DNA from: Mucilaginibacter glaciei
GTDB taxonomy: Bacteria; Bacteroidota; Bacteroidia; Sphingobacteriales; Sphingobacteriaceae
Direction: 5' to 3'
NCBI RefSeq assembly: GCF_014773245.1
Contig: NZ_JACWMX010000004.1
Location: forward strand, 1 to 64,000
Length of the DNA: 64,000 nucleotides
Shown: positions 36,082 through 46,260 of the stretch, one piece after another
Layout of the letters: every line of letters starts with the position of its first letter
How positions within the stretch are numbered: position 1 is the stretch's first letter
Notes under the pieces: generated by a model
Seen by the model: the letters and a program-made list of their open reading frames with translations, nothing else
Databases searched by the model: none
What the model was told of the DNA's origin: nothing
Translations under genes and position numbers: made by a program

Positions 36082-39000
36082 GTGAGAAGGGTTCATGCTA
36101 TTGTTTATTGCCTGATCGCCATTTTGGCGGTAAACAATAGTTATGCCCAATCGCCAAAATTCCGCGACCTGCCACCTCAAAACTATACCGTCGGCACGCC
36201 TATTGCACCCTTAGTGCCTAACCCGCGTACCGGAGCCGGCACGGTCCCTCCAAACATTTATGGTGAGGTTACCACCTTTGCAGGCAGCGGAGCGGCAGGT
36301 TCTGTTGACGCGCTGTCCCGCGCGGCAAGTTTCAATAACCCGCTTGATGTAAAGTTTGACGCGGCAGGTAATTTATTTGTGGCCGATGCCGGTAACAATC
36401 TGATCCGGAAAATCACCCCCGCTGGTTTAGTTTCCACCTTTGCCGGTGATGGTACCGCAGGTTATCGCGATGGAAACGGTACGGCAGCCAGGTTAAATCA
36501 CCCAACCGCTTTGGTTTTTGATCCCGCGGGTATTATGTTTGTGGTGGACCAGGGCAACCAACTCATTCGTAGAATTACACCAACCGGCGATGTTTCCGTT
36601 TATGCCGGTGTGCCGGGAGTGGTTGGCATAACTAATAACACCTTTAATAACCCTACCGGTATTACGATAGATGCTGCCGGTAATTTATATATTAGCGATA
36701 CCGGCAACGGCAGGATAAGGCAGGTGCCAACCCCGGGTGGGTATATCGTACCATTTGCAGGTGGCGGCACAGGCCGGGGCGCAGCGGCAATTAATGGGCC
36801 CGGTGTCACGGCAAACGTTGGCGGTGGCAGCCATTTAACCATTGGCCCTGAAGGAAGTTTTTATGTCACTAACGGCGAATTAATAAGGCGAATAACGCCA
36901 TCAGCCAATGTGAGTACTGTGGCGGGGGTATATATGACAAAAGGTGCGTTTGACGGTGACTCCAGAACAGCGCTCTTTCAAAATCTGTTTGGAATTACCA
37001 TCAATATAGCCAACACCATTTACGTTGCCGACCCGGGTAACCACCTTATCCGCCGGTTCGGCAGGCAGGAGGATTTCATCAGCAAACTGGCCGGAACCGC
37101 CGATGCCCCCGGCTTTGCTGACGGTACTGGCGGCAATGCCCAACTTAACCGTCCTTCTGGTTTATGTGAAGATAATAACGGCTTCCTCTACCTGGCCGAT
37201 GCAGGTAATAATGCCATCCGCAAGATATCTACTACCGGTTACCAGATCTTTCCGGCACTGCCTGCGGGTTTGGTATTTGATGCGCGTACGGGCATTATCA
37301 GCGGTACCCCCACCGTAGCCTCGCCTGCAACTGATTATACTATTATTGGCTACAATACGGAGGGCAAGGGCGTTTACATTGTAAACATCCAGGTGAATGA
37401 ATTGAGCAAACAAAATCAAACCATCACTTTTGATCCGCTGCCAGCCAAAAAAGAAACCGACCTTGATTTCCCGTACGTAGTAGGCAGTACAAATCCTGGC
37501 TTACCCATCACCCTTGAAAGTAGCGACATCAGCATTGCCTCCATATCCGATGGAAAGATCCACATTGTTGGGCCAGGGACGGTAACCATTACTGCTTATC
37601 AAAAGGGCAACCCTTATTATAACGACGCTACGCCGGTATCGCGCCAACTGGTTATTGCTGAGGTAGCCATTGTATATCAATACCCCACAGTTACACCCAA
37701 AGCAAGCCCGATACTTATACCGCTGGATAATACGGGCAGCCTCACCTTAATGCCATCTGCTGTTGCTACAGTTACTACAGACCCGGCCCAGCCAGAACCT
37801 TCCGTTAAATTAAAGGAGACCCTTTATAATTGTGCTCAAGTAGGGCCGCAAACTGCAAGCATCACTGCAGGTTACGGCCCAGACCCGGCAGACCCGCTAA
37901 GTGCTAAGTTTGACCACCCTACCAATATTGTTTACGATGTATCATCGGGCAATTTATATATAGCCGACCGCGGCAACTATAAGATCCGTAAGATAGGGAC
38001 AGATACCCGGGTTACTACACTGGCAGGCAGCGGCTCGCCGGGCCGGGACGACGGGCAACCCAAAGTATCCACCTTTAGCCGTAACCTGCTCACCATAACC
38101 ACAGATGCAGAGGGCAACACGTACGTTTGCGATGTCGAAAATTCGCTTATTCGGAAAATAACGCCCGCGGGTGTTGTGAGCACTTTTGCCGACGATGCGC
38201 TAAGGCCTTTTAATGACCTCGACCCAATGACCGTAGTGGCCATAGCGGTAGATAAGCTGGGCTTCGTTTACGTGACAGACGGGTACCGCATCTACAAAAT
38301 AACGCACGACGGCAGCACCGCCACGGTATTTGCGGGCAGCGGGTTAAAGTATACCGGCATCAATCTGGATAATAACATCGATGGAGTTGGCGCAACAGCT
38401 GCATTCAATACCATAACCGGGTTGTTCTTTGCCCAAAATGGAGATCTTTATGTAAGCTCCTCGGCTTTAAATGATCAGAACCGGATCCGTAAAGTTACAC
38501 CCGCCGGCGTAGTGACCACCGTTTATGCCAAAACAGACCCATTACTGCGTTTCACACGCCTGGTGGTAGATAGCCAGGGAAATATATTCGTGGCCTCGTC
38601 CGAGCCTAAGATCTATAAGATAACAGCTGCAGGCGTGTTAACCATCTTTGCAGGCAGCACTGTTGTTGGAGACATTGGCTCGGCAGATGGCACAGGGCAG
38701 ACCGCTAAATTTTATGATCCGCAGGGGATAGCTATCGATCCATCTGATAATCTTTATATAGCCGATACCGATAATCACCTCATCCGTAAAATAACCCCTG
38801 CAGGCGTTATAACTACTATTGCCGGCAGCGGCGAAGCAGGCTTTTTAGATAATACCAAAACATCTAATAAAAAAACGACCGACATACCTTTTATCGTCAT
38901 CAGCGCTATAACCATTACATCAACCTACCAGGCGCTTACCATTCCCTACCTTGACGCTTGCCCTGCCGTAGTGCCCGACTATACCGCTACCGCAACTGCA

Positions 39001-39984
39001 AAAAGCAGTTGTACCAACACATTTCATTTTACCCAAACCCCGGCCGCGGGAACGGTATTAACCAACGGCCAAACTATTGATCTGATGCTTACCGTTAATG
39101 ACGACCTTAGCCCTTACGATAAAGCTACAGTTACCTTTAAAATTACCGCCAATAAACTACCGACACCTATTGTTACAATAAGCCCTTTGACGCCACAAAT
39201 CTGTGATGGTGAGGCGATAACATTTACAGCCCAAGCTACAAACGGCGGCAATAACCCTACTTACCAATGGATGGTAAACGGTTTAAATGCCTTTACAGGT
39301 GATGCCTTATTTACATCGTCTGTTTTGAAAACAGGTGATAACGTAACTTGTGTAGTTACCAATAACGATGGTTGTGCCCCTACCAATTCGGCACCTTCCA
39401 GCCCGGCAATTGTAAATGCCGACCCTGCGATAAACGTAGCGTTTAGCATTGTACCATCAGTAGCAGGGCCAATTTGCCCGGGTAGTAAAATCAGCTTTTT
39501 AGCTGTATCGTCGGGTTCAAATGTTAACAGTACCCAGCTGAGCTATCAATGGCAGGTTAACGGCAACAAAGCAGGCAGCAACAGCCCCGAGTTTAGCAGT
39601 ACCACTTTAATTAATGGCGATAAGGTAATTTGCGTTATAACCATAACCGCAAAATGCGCGGTTAGTCCCGCAATTGAAACGGCGGCTTACATTGCTGTTA
39701 TACGTAGCGAATCCGATTGCAGGATTATTCTGCCTAACACCTTTACACCTAACGGCGATGGTGTTAATGACTTTTGGAACCTGCCGGTCTTGGTGAACTA
39801 TCCCGACTGCCTGGTATCGATATATAATCGTTACGGCAAGCTTGTATTCCAGTCGGTTGGGTATAGTAAACCATGGGACGGAAATTATAATGGCCTTGCA
39901 TTACCTGCCGGAACTTATTACTATATTGTTGACACTAAAACCAGCTCGAAGTTAGTATCCGGTTCTGTTACTATTTTGCGCTGA
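36082..39984 (+). CDS. Giant NHL-repeat / Ig-like protein with gliding-type T9SS C-terminal domain, copy 1
   Basis: 1300 residues from a GTG start; signal peptide ends at SYAQ (about 23). NHL propeller repeats (patterns like AAGNLFVADAGNNLIRKIT) run from about 60 to 385, then an Ig-like unit (LPAGLVFDARTGIISGTPT), a BIG2-like unit, a second NHL set at about 595-930, and Ig/PKD-like units. The C-terminus (about 1215-1300: NTFTPNGDGVNDFWNLPVL ... SGSVTILR) is the type B type-IX-secretion/gliding domain. It should be exported and attached or released at the cell surface. Its binding partner is unknown. The start is decided by the signal peptide; the ATG at 36074 runs straight to a stop. Confidence 0.92.
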   Translation: MRRVHAIVYCLIAILAVNNSYAQSPKFRDLPPQNYTVGTPIAPLVPNPRTGAGTVPPNIYGEVTTFAGSGAAGSVDALSRAASFNNPLDVKFDAAGNLFVADAGNNLIRKITPAGLVSTFAGDGTAGYRDGNGTAARLNHPTALVFDPAGIMFVVDQGNQLIRRITPTGDVSVYAGVPGVVGITNNTFNNPTGITIDAAGNLYISDTGNGRIRQVPTPGGYIVPFAGGGTGRGAAAINGPGVTANVGGGSHLTIGPEGSFYVTNGELIRRITPSANVSTVAGVYMTKGAFDGDSRTALFQNLFGITINIANTIYVADPGNHLIRRFGRQEDFISKLAGTADAPGFADGTGGNAQLNRPSGLCEDNNGFLYLADAGNNAIRKISTTGYQIFPALPAGLVFDARTGIISGTPTVASPATDYTIIGYNTEGKGVYIVNIQVNELSKQNQTITFDPLPAKKETDLDFPYVVGSTNPGLPITLESSDISIASISDGKIHIVGPGTVTITAYQKGNPYYNDATPVSRQLVIAEVAIVYQYPTVTPKASPILIPLDNTGSLTLMPSAVATVTTDPAQPEPSVKLKETLYNCAQVGPQTASITAGYGPDPADPLSAKFDHPTNIVYDVSSGNLYIADRGNYKIRKIGTDTRVTTLAGSGSPGRDDGQPKVSTFSRNLLTITTDAEGNTYVCDVENSLIRKITPAGVVSTFADDALRPFNDLDPMTVVAIAVDKLGFVYVTDGYRIYKITHDGSTATVFAGSGLKYTGINLDNNIDGVGATAAFNTITGLFFAQNGDLYVSSSALNDQNRIRKVTPAGVVTTVYAKTDPLLRFTRLVVDSQGNIFVASSEPKIYKITAAGVLTIFAGSTVVGDIGSADGTGQTAKFYDPQGIAIDPSDNLYIADTDNHLIRKITPAGVITTIAGSGEAGFLDNTKTSNKKTTDIPFIVISAITITSTYQALTIPYLDACPAVVPDYTATATAKSSCTNTFHFTQTPAAGTVLTNGQTIDLMLTVNDDLSPYDKATVTFKITANKLPTPIVTISPLTPQICDGEAITFTAQATNGGNNPTYQWMVNGLNAFTGDALFTSSVLKTGDNVTCVVTNNDGCAPTNSAPSSPAIVNADPAINVAFSIVPSVAGPICPGSKISFLAVSSGSNVNSTQLSYQWQVNGNKAGSNSPEFSSTTLINGDKVICVITITAKCAVSPAIETAAYIAVIRSESDCRIILPNTFTPNGDGVNDFWNLPVLVNYPDCLVSIYNRYGKLVFQSVGYSKPWDGNYNGLALPAGTYYYIVDTKTSSKLVSGSVTILR

Positions 39985-40048
39985 TACACCGATTATAAAC
40001 CAGTCCGTTTACCAGCCGGACTAATGTTTTTTTGCCCCGATACTGTCT

Positions 40049-43000
40049 GTGAAAAAGATGCTGCGCATTATGTTTTGTTTGCTTGCCTTTATGGCAACCC
40101 GCGATAGCTATGCGCAGGCACCGGATATTAGCTATCAAACACCGTTTTCGTTTACCGTAGGCGTACCAATAACCCCGGTATCGCCAACAAACGCGGGGGG
40201 ACCAGTGCCGGCTACGGTATTTTCACAGGTAACCACTTTTGCAGGCAGCACTACCGCCGGGCCCGCAAATGGTATCGGCGCAGCCGCCGGTTTTAACCGC
40301 CCCACCGGCCTGGCACGTGATGCTGCCGGTAACCTGTATGTGGCAGATGCGGGCAATAATCAGATCAGGAAGATAACACCCGGCGGTTTGGTTACCACGT
40401 TTGCCGGCAGCGGTGCCGTTGGATCGGCAGATGGGTTGGGAATACTGGCAAGCTTCTCTGAACCTACTGGTCTGTGTATAGATAAACAGGGCAACCTCTA
40501 TGTTACCGATAAAAACAGTCACATCATCCGCAAAATAACCCCCGCAGGTTTTGTTACAACAATTGCCGGTAAAGCTGGTGTAACCGGCCAAACTAATGCC
40601 CAGGGCGAAGCGGCAAGGTTCAATAACCCATTGGCTATTGCTGTAGATGATGCCGGCTTTTTGTATGTAGCTGATTATGCCAACAATATGATACGCGGCA
40701 TTGCCCCGGATGGCACCGTACGAACAATTGCAGGTAGTACAAATGCAGGCAATGGCGTTGTTTCTGATGCCGATAAACAAGGTACAGCAGCAACGTTCAG
40801 GGTGCCGAGCGCTATAGCGGTTACGCCCGATGGCAAAAAGATCTACGTGGGTGAATCATCATACATCCGTACAATAGATGTTGACGGAAACGTGGTTAGC
40901 GTTGTAGGTAGCTTTTTTGCGGGCAATTATGACGGCACTTACCGGGGGGCAAGGGTAAACCAGCCAATTGGATTAACTATTGACGCTGCAAACACCATAT
41001 TTATTGGCGATGCAGGTAATAACCTGATCCGTCGTTTTGATGCGCAGGGGCAGGTAACTACACTCGCCGGCTTTACGCCCGGTTACGCTGATGGCATTGG
41101 GGCGGCAGCCCGCTTTAACGGCGCTGCAGGTGTAGCCATTAGTCCTAACGGGGATCTTTATGTAGCCGACCCCGGCAATAATACCATCAGAAAGGTAATC
41201 ACTACCGGATACTATATTGCCCCAAACCTACCGCCCGGCCTTAGTTTCGACCCTAAAACCGGAACAATAAGCGGCACCCCAACCGAAAAATTACAAGCCA
41301 GTCCATTTTCAGTTTTCGCCTACAACACAACCGGCAAAAATGCAATTACCATAACTATCGAAGTGCGGTTGCCGGGCCTTATCAAACAAACGCTCACACT
41401 GCCGCCGCTGCCTGCTAAAAAAGAACGCGACCTTGACTTTAACACCAATGCATCGTCAAGCAACCCGTCTATCCCTTTAATTTACACCAGCAGCGATACC
41501 CAGGTTGCCACCATAAGCGATGGCAAGATCCATATTGTGGGACCGGGCACCACTACCATCACTGTTTTTCAACCCGGCAGTACCGATTATGAAGAAGCGG
41601 TGCCCGTATCTCAGGACCTGGTCGTTGCAGCTGATCCGCTCCCAATCAAATACCCTACGGTAACGCCCAAAGGGCCGCCCATTTTATTGCCTTTGCCCTC
41701 AGGCGGTACGTATAAAGCCAAGTTTGCTGATGTGGCAACTATTACCGCCGACCCGGCCGAGCAGCCGCCCGTTATAATTTTAGGTAACGGAAGTTTTAAT
41801 TGCAGCAGTGTAGGGCCGCAGGTAGTGAGCATAACTGCCGGTTACGGCCCCGACCCTGCCAACCCTATAAATGCCGAATTTAATGCGCCATCAAATTTAA
41901 CCATTGATGCGAACGGTGATATTTTTATTGCCGACCCCGGTAATTACATGATACGTGAATTAAGCGCCGCTAACAGGGTAACCACCTTTGCAGGCAGCGG
42001 CCAGGTAGGTAGCTTAGATGGTAAAAATACCGTTGCTCAGTTTAGCCGCGGGCTGCAATCTATGGCAAGCGACATTAACGGCAACGTTTATGTATGCGAT
42101 GTTTTAAATAAGCTGGTGCGTAAAATTTCACCCAAGGGCGATGTAACCTCTTTTGCTACCGCGGCGTTAAAGGCGGCCAACGGTGGTGTGCAGGTCGATG
42201 TCAGGGCAATCGCCATAAGCCCTGCCGGCGGTATATTTATTGCCGATCAATCCCGTATTTACCAAGTAAGTAACGATGGTAATAACGCGACTGTTTTTGC
42301 GGGAAATACATTACAGGCTAACGTAAGCGGTACCGGGGTAGCGGCTGGATTTAGCGGCATTGTAGGCTTAACCTTTGACCAAAGCGGCACGATGTACGCC
42401 TCTACAAGTGATAATAATTATGTAAACACAGTCAGAAAAATAACGCCCGCCGCTGTAGTAACAACGCTTAATACAACAACGGCGTCATCGGTTCATTTTA
42501 AACAATTAGTGGTTGATAGTAAGGGCACCGTTTTTGTCGCCTCGGCCGATAATAAGATCTATCAAGTTATCAACGGCCAGTTAACCGTCTACACCGGTAG
42601 TGTTGCCGGCGATGCCGAAGGTGCAACTAACGAAGCCTTATTTAGCAACCCCCAGGGCATAGCGATCGACGCGGCAGATAACCTGTACATTGCCGACTCT
42701 GACAATCATAAAATTAAAAAAATAACGCCCGGCGGTATAACCACCACCATTGCCGGGAACGGGCACCCCGGGCATGTGGATAATACCAATGTAAGTAATG
42801 CAAAAACGATTAACGTAGCGGTTAACATTACCAGCCCTGTACTGTTTACCACAACTTTTGCCGATGTAACCGTTCCCGTAACCAACTGCCAGGCCCTTGT
42901 GCCCGATTTTACCAAGGATGCAAAGGCTATAAGCTATTGCAGCAGCAACGTTATTATCAAACAGTCCCCGGCAGCAGGCACACCCATGGTTATCGGCATG

Positions 43001-43909
43001 CCGGTTTCCATTACCTTAACCGCCGATGACGACCTGAGTAGTAATGACAGAGCTACCGCCACCTTTAAGGCAACGGCAGCATCAGCCGCGCTACCCACTA
43101 TTAAAATAAGCCCTGAAGGCGGCGTTGGTACATGTGAAGGAAAGGAAGTTACATTTACAGCGACCTTTACCAATGGCGGGGTAGCGCCTGCTTTACAATG
43201 GCAGGTTAATGGCGTAAACGTAGCAGCAACTACCGCCACCTTTACCAGCTCGTCTTTTGTTAATGGAGATAAGGTAACCTGTATCATTACCAATAATGAT
43301 GGCTGTGCGCCGGTTTCGGTAACATCTGCCTTTGTGAGTATAGACCTGATTCCAAGTACTAGTGCTACCATCAGTATAGTGCCATCGGTTACTGATGCGG
43401 TTTGCCCCAGCACCGAAATCACATTTACCGCAACCATAACAGGAGTTGGCGTGAATGATAACCCCGCTTACGAGTGGCGGGTAAACAACATTATTGCAGG
43501 CACTAATAGCCACCTATTCACAACAACTGCACTTGTTAACGGTGATGTAGTTACGTGTACCCTTGCCAGCGGGGGGCTTTGTTTAGTTAACCCCCTGGTG
43601 CAATCAAATAGATCTATTGCAATGGTTAAAACAATAGCTGAGTGCTCTATCGTGATCAATAATACCTTTACCCCTAACGGTGATGGTGTAAACGATTTCT
43701 GGAACCTGCCGGTGCTGCAAGGTTACCCGGGCTGCAGCGTAATTGTTTTTAACCGCTATGGCAAACAGGTGTTTCAATCTATCGGCTACAGCAAACCGTG
43801 GGACGCGAATTATAACGGCAAGCCTTTACCATCAGGCACGTATTACTACATCATAGATACCAAAACAGGCATCCCGGCTTTATCGGGTTCGGTTACTATT
43901 TTGAGATAA
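40049..43909 (+). CDS. Giant NHL-repeat / Ig-like protein with gliding-type T9SS C-terminal domain, copy 2
   Basis: 1286 residues, a paralogue of the preceding gene with the same order throughout: signal peptide (ends SYAQ), first NHL set, Ig-like GTISGTPT unit, BIG2-like unit (with the shared DGKIHIVGPGTTTIT block), second NHL set, Ig-like units, and the C-terminal NTFTPNGDGVNDFWNLPVL to SGSVTILR domain. It also uses a GTG start, 64 bp after copy 1. ATG codons at 40058 and 40067 are possible alternatives but would shorten the signal peptide. Likely a tandem duplication. Confidence 0.92.
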   Translation: MKKMLRIMFCLLAFMATRDSYAQAPDISYQTPFSFTVGVPITPVSPTNAGGPVPATVFSQVTTFAGSTTAGPANGIGAAAGFNRPTGLARDAAGNLYVADAGNNQIRKITPGGLVTTFAGSGAVGSADGLGILASFSEPTGLCIDKQGNLYVTDKNSHIIRKITPAGFVTTIAGKAGVTGQTNAQGEAARFNNPLAIAVDDAGFLYVADYANNMIRGIAPDGTVRTIAGSTNAGNGVVSDADKQGTAATFRVPSAIAVTPDGKKIYVGESSYIRTIDVDGNVVSVVGSFFAGNYDGTYRGARVNQPIGLTIDAANTIFIGDAGNNLIRRFDAQGQVTTLAGFTPGYADGIGAAARFNGAAGVAISPNGDLYVADPGNNTIRKVITTGYYIAPNLPPGLSFDPKTGTISGTPTEKLQASPFSVFAYNTTGKNAITITIEVRLPGLIKQTLTLPPLPAKKERDLDFNTNASSSNPSIPLIYTSSDTQVATISDGKIHIVGPGTTTITVFQPGSTDYEEAVPVSQDLVVAADPLPIKYPTVTPKGPPILLPLPSGGTYKAKFADVATITADPAEQPPVIILGNGSFNCSSVGPQVVSITAGYGPDPANPINAEFNAPSNLTIDANGDIFIADPGNYMIRELSAANRVTTFAGSGQVGSLDGKNTVAQFSRGLQSMASDINGNVYVCDVLNKLVRKISPKGDVTSFATAALKAANGGVQVDVRAIAISPAGGIFIADQSRIYQVSNDGNNATVFAGNTLQANVSGTGVAAGFSGIVGLTFDQSGTMYASTSDNNYVNTVRKITPAAVVTTLNTTTASSVHFKQLVVDSKGTVFVASADNKIYQVINGQLTVYTGSVAGDAEGATNEALFSNPQGIAIDAADNLYIADSDNHKIKKITPGGITTTIAGNGHPGHVDNTNVSNAKTINVAVNITSPVLFTTTFADVTVPVTNCQALVPDFTKDAKAISYCSSNVIIKQSPAAGTPMVIGMPVSITLTADDDLSSNDRATATFKATAASAALPTIKISPEGGVGTCEGKEVTFTATFTNGGVAPALQWQVNGVNVAATTATFTSSSFVNGDKVTCIITNNDGCAPVSVTSAFVSIDLIPSTSATISIVPSVTDAVCPSTEITFTATITGVGVNDNPAYEWRVNNIIAGTNSHLFTTTALVNGDVVTCTLASGGLCLVNPLVQSNRSIAMVKTIAECSIVINNTFTPNGDGVNDFWNLPVLQGYPGCSVIVFNRYGKQVFQSIGYSKPWDANYNGKPLPSGTYYYIIDTKTGIPALSGSVTILR

Positions 43910-43962
43910 ACTTTTCTGTTATTTTAAACTGGAAGATTCGATTGCGCCGAACTTAAATTTAA

Positions 43963-44541
43963 TTATAACACAAGTTTAGCTTTGCCCGTAATATCGTTTA
44001 CAAATTCTGTTTTTGCGATACGATATGCGACCCTTTCAGACTTAAATTCTGCAGATAGCTTTAGTTTTAATTTTTCGTATGCGACTGCAGTTTCCGGGTG
44101 TTTTATGAGATAATCTTTAAAAAGTAGCCTGTCCCATACGGGATGGGTTTTGGGGCCGGCGTGGATATGGTAAGTTTGGGTCTTAGGGTTTAAAACGTTA
44201 TAGCCCTTTACAAAAACCATATGAGTATTGCCGCCTTCATTTTGCCAGTTAAATTCATATCCTAAAGTTGCCAGTTGTTGGATTAAACGTTGGTTTTTTT
44301 CCTCGTCGAATTCCAACTCCATTAAAATATCAATTGTGTTTTTAGCCGATAACCCCGGTACAGACGTACTCCCGAAATGTTCAATGCGAGAGAACAAATC
44401 CGGATCAATAGTTTCTATAATTAAGCTCTTTTCTTTTTCGAACAAAACAGGCCAGTTGTTGCTGTAAGGGCTTATTTCGATTGGGAAAAGCCTTCCTATT
44501 TCTTCCTTTGTTAAGTCTTTCAGCGTTTTTCCCATCACCAA
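43963..44541 (-). CDS. GrpB/UPF0157 family protein (nucleotidyltransferase-like)
   Basis: 192 residues with the GrpB signature EHFGSTSVPGLSAKNTIDILMEL and the later YHIHAGPKTHPVWDRLLFKDYL block. The fold is of the nucleotidyltransferase superfamily; some members are linked to coenzyme A biosynthesis as dephospho-CoA kinase partners, but the function is generally unknown. ATG 44541 or 44535 could be the start. A small palindrome (44547-44572) sits just upstream. Confidence 0.9.
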   Translation of the reverse strand: MVMGKTLKDLTKEEIGRLFPIEISPYSNNWPVLFEKEKSLIIETIDPDLFSRIEHFGSTSVPGLSAKNTIDILMELEFDEEKNQRLIQQLATLGYEFNWQNEGGNTHMVFVKGYNVLNPKTQTYHIHAGPKTHPVWDRLLFKDYLIKHPETAVAYEKLKLKLSAEFKSERVAYRIAKTEFVNDITGKAKLVL

Positions 44542-44546
44542 CTCAT

Positions 44547-44572
44547 ATTGAATTCACGCGAATTAACACAAT
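44547..44572. repeat. Small palindrome upstream of the GrpB gene
   Basis: Inverted pairs ATTG/CAAT and AATTC/GAATT are nested in 26 bp. It resembles the AATT-word repeat at 18372-18410. It could be an operator or another minor repeat copy. Confidence 0.4.
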
Positions 44573-44582
44573 ATTTCTATTC

Positions 44583-44617
44583 AAAAAAAATCCCCGTAAA
44601 CATCTGCTCACGAGGAT
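44583..44617 (-). terminator. Rho-independent terminator of the Gfo/Idh/MocA gene
   Basis: Stem ATCCTCGT/ACGGGGAT with one mismatch, read leftward, followed directly by eight T residues, 25 bp after the stop codon. Confidence 0.88.
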
Positions 44618-44641
44618 CAAAAATTAAATCAATAGTAAAGG

Positions 44642-46036
44642 TTAAATTATCTTCATATTAACCGGATCCCAGTTGATTACTTTGTTGCTAAAATAGCTAT
44701 CATTACAAAGCAATGCAGGTGCAGCGGCGCGGAAACCAAATACGGCATCTTCGACCACCGGGGTGCCGTTACGGATAGCATCCATAAAGTTGGCAAAATG
44801 CTCGTTCGATGCATTGTACCCTTGTGGTGCACGGTAAGTTATCGGCTCAAATTTAGGCCGCATCCTTTGCGATTCGTTGTAACGTTTGTTGTAATCGTCC
44901 ATCAGCTTTTTCTGCTCGGCCTCGGTGTAAGTAAATAATGAGTCCCAACCGCCAATGCCTGGTGCTTCGGCCATTTTACTGTTACGGATGCTGAAGCTGT
45001 CGCCCTCGCCGCCCAAATCCATCACCCCTTCAGATCCTACGATCTTGGTAACCGTTTTGTCGCCCTCACCGCTAATGAAGTTTACCCGCAACGTGACCTG
45101 GAACGCCGGGTGCTCTTTGGTTTCTCCGTAATGTACTACTGCACTCATTACATCAGGCACATTGCGGCCATCTTTCCAGTAGGCCAGGTCGCCGATAGCA
45201 TAAATTCTTTCGGGTCCTTTTGAACCGGTTATATAATGGATGCCGGTTAATAAGTGAACAAACAGATCACCTGCAACACCTGTCCCATATTCACGGTAAT
45301 TCCGCCATCTGAAGAACCGGTTTTGATCATAATCGTATCTCACTTTAGCGTTCGCCTGGAACCGCGACCAATCCACATTCTGGATATTCCCATCGGTTGG
45401 GATAGTATATTGCCATGCACCTAAAGCGTCCTGGCGATTAAATGATGCCTCTATAGAATTGATCTTACCAATGGCACCGGCATCATACATCTCCTTCGCT
45501 TTTTTATAGGCGATGCTGCTGATGCGCTGGCTGCCCACCTGGAAAACCATTTTAGTATCCTTTTGCACCTGGATCTCGGCCAGCCCCTGGCTTATCTGAT
45601 GTACCATCGGCTTTTCACTGTATACCGCTTTGCCCTTACGCATCGCATCGATAGAGATCTGGCTATGCCAGTTATCGCTGGTAGCGATGATCACCGCATC
45701 AACATCCTTCCGATCTAATATATCACGATAATCCATTGTGGTAAAAAGGTTGGCGCCGTAAACTTCTTTAGCCCTTGCCAGCCGGCCTTTATACAGATCG
45801 CAAACAGCCACCAGCTCAACACCCGGCACACTTAAGGCGGCGCGGGTATCATTAAAGCCCATGATGCCCATCCCAATAGTCGCGATGCGGATCTTATCAT
45901 TAGGCCCTGCCCGCTTTTCGGCGCGCAGCGTGCGGATCTCGTGCTCTTCCTGCGCTGCTAAACTGGTAAGTGAGGCTGAGGTGAGCAGTACGGAAGTACC
46001 CAGGTGTTTTAAAAATTTCCTACGATCTGTGGACAT
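44642..46036 (-). CDS. Gfo/Idh/MocA family oxidoreductase with Tat signal
   Basis: 464 residues. A twin-arginine leader (RRKFLKHLGTSVLLTSASLT) precedes an NAD(P)-binding Rossmann domain (IRIATIGMGIMGFNDTRAAL ... AVCDLYKGR) and a C-terminal oxidoreductase domain. EKPMVHQISQG corresponds to the conserved EKP motif. Bacteroidota exported members act on sugars or glycosides, including keto-sugar and alpha-N-acetylgalactosaminidase-type chemistry. The divergent neighbour is a GH20 hexosaminidase, with 224 bp between the two coding starts. The substrate is unknown. Confidence 0.92.
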   Translation of the reverse strand: MSTDRRKFLKHLGTSVLLTSASLTSLAAQEEHEIRTLRAEKRAGPNDKIRIATIGMGIMGFNDTRAALSVPGVELVAVCDLYKGRLARAKEVYGANLFTTMDYRDILDRKDVDAVIIATSDNWHSQISIDAMRKGKAVYSEKPMVHQISQGLAEIQVQKDTKMVFQVGSQRISSIAYKKAKEMYDAGAIGKINSIEASFNRQDALGAWQYTIPTDGNIQNVDWSRFQANAKVRYDYDQNRFFRWRNYREYGTGVAGDLFVHLLTGIHYITGSKGPERIYAIGDLAYWKDGRNVPDVMSAVVHYGETKEHPAFQVTLRVNFISGEGDKTVTKIVGSEGVMDLGGEGDSFSIRNSKMAEAPGIGGWDSLFTYTEAEQKKLMDDYNKRYNESQRMRPKFEPITYRAPQGYNASNEHFANFMDAIRNGTPVVEDAVFGFRAAAPALLCNDSYFSNKVINWDPVNMKII

Positions 46037-46260
46037 AATTTAATTAATTAAGCTTTAATAATTGGTAATGAATTGCAGGCGCAATTATGGGTTTAAGTAG
46101 GCAATTTAATAAAAAAACTATAACCAAAATATTTTTCTTACCATTATAATAATCAAGTAATTACAAACGCAATTTTGTAAAATAAAAAGCTTTTTAATAT
46201 TATTTAAAAAGTTATAAATTGCAAGCTGTAAGCCACATTATAAACCACCAAATAGTTTCT

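Noticed and set aside
40223..40780. Minus-strand open frame of 185 codons, Cys-rich
   Set aside because: Antisense shadow of NHL repeats, whose codon pattern keeps the opposite frame open.
42934..43437. Minus-strand open frame of 167 codons
   Set aside because: Antisense of the Ig-like units of the second NHL protein; no independent evidence.
46189..46210. CTTTTTAA/TTAAAAAG palindrome upstream of the GH20 gene
   Set aside because: A/T-rich and short; could be chance. Noted within the GH20 entry only.
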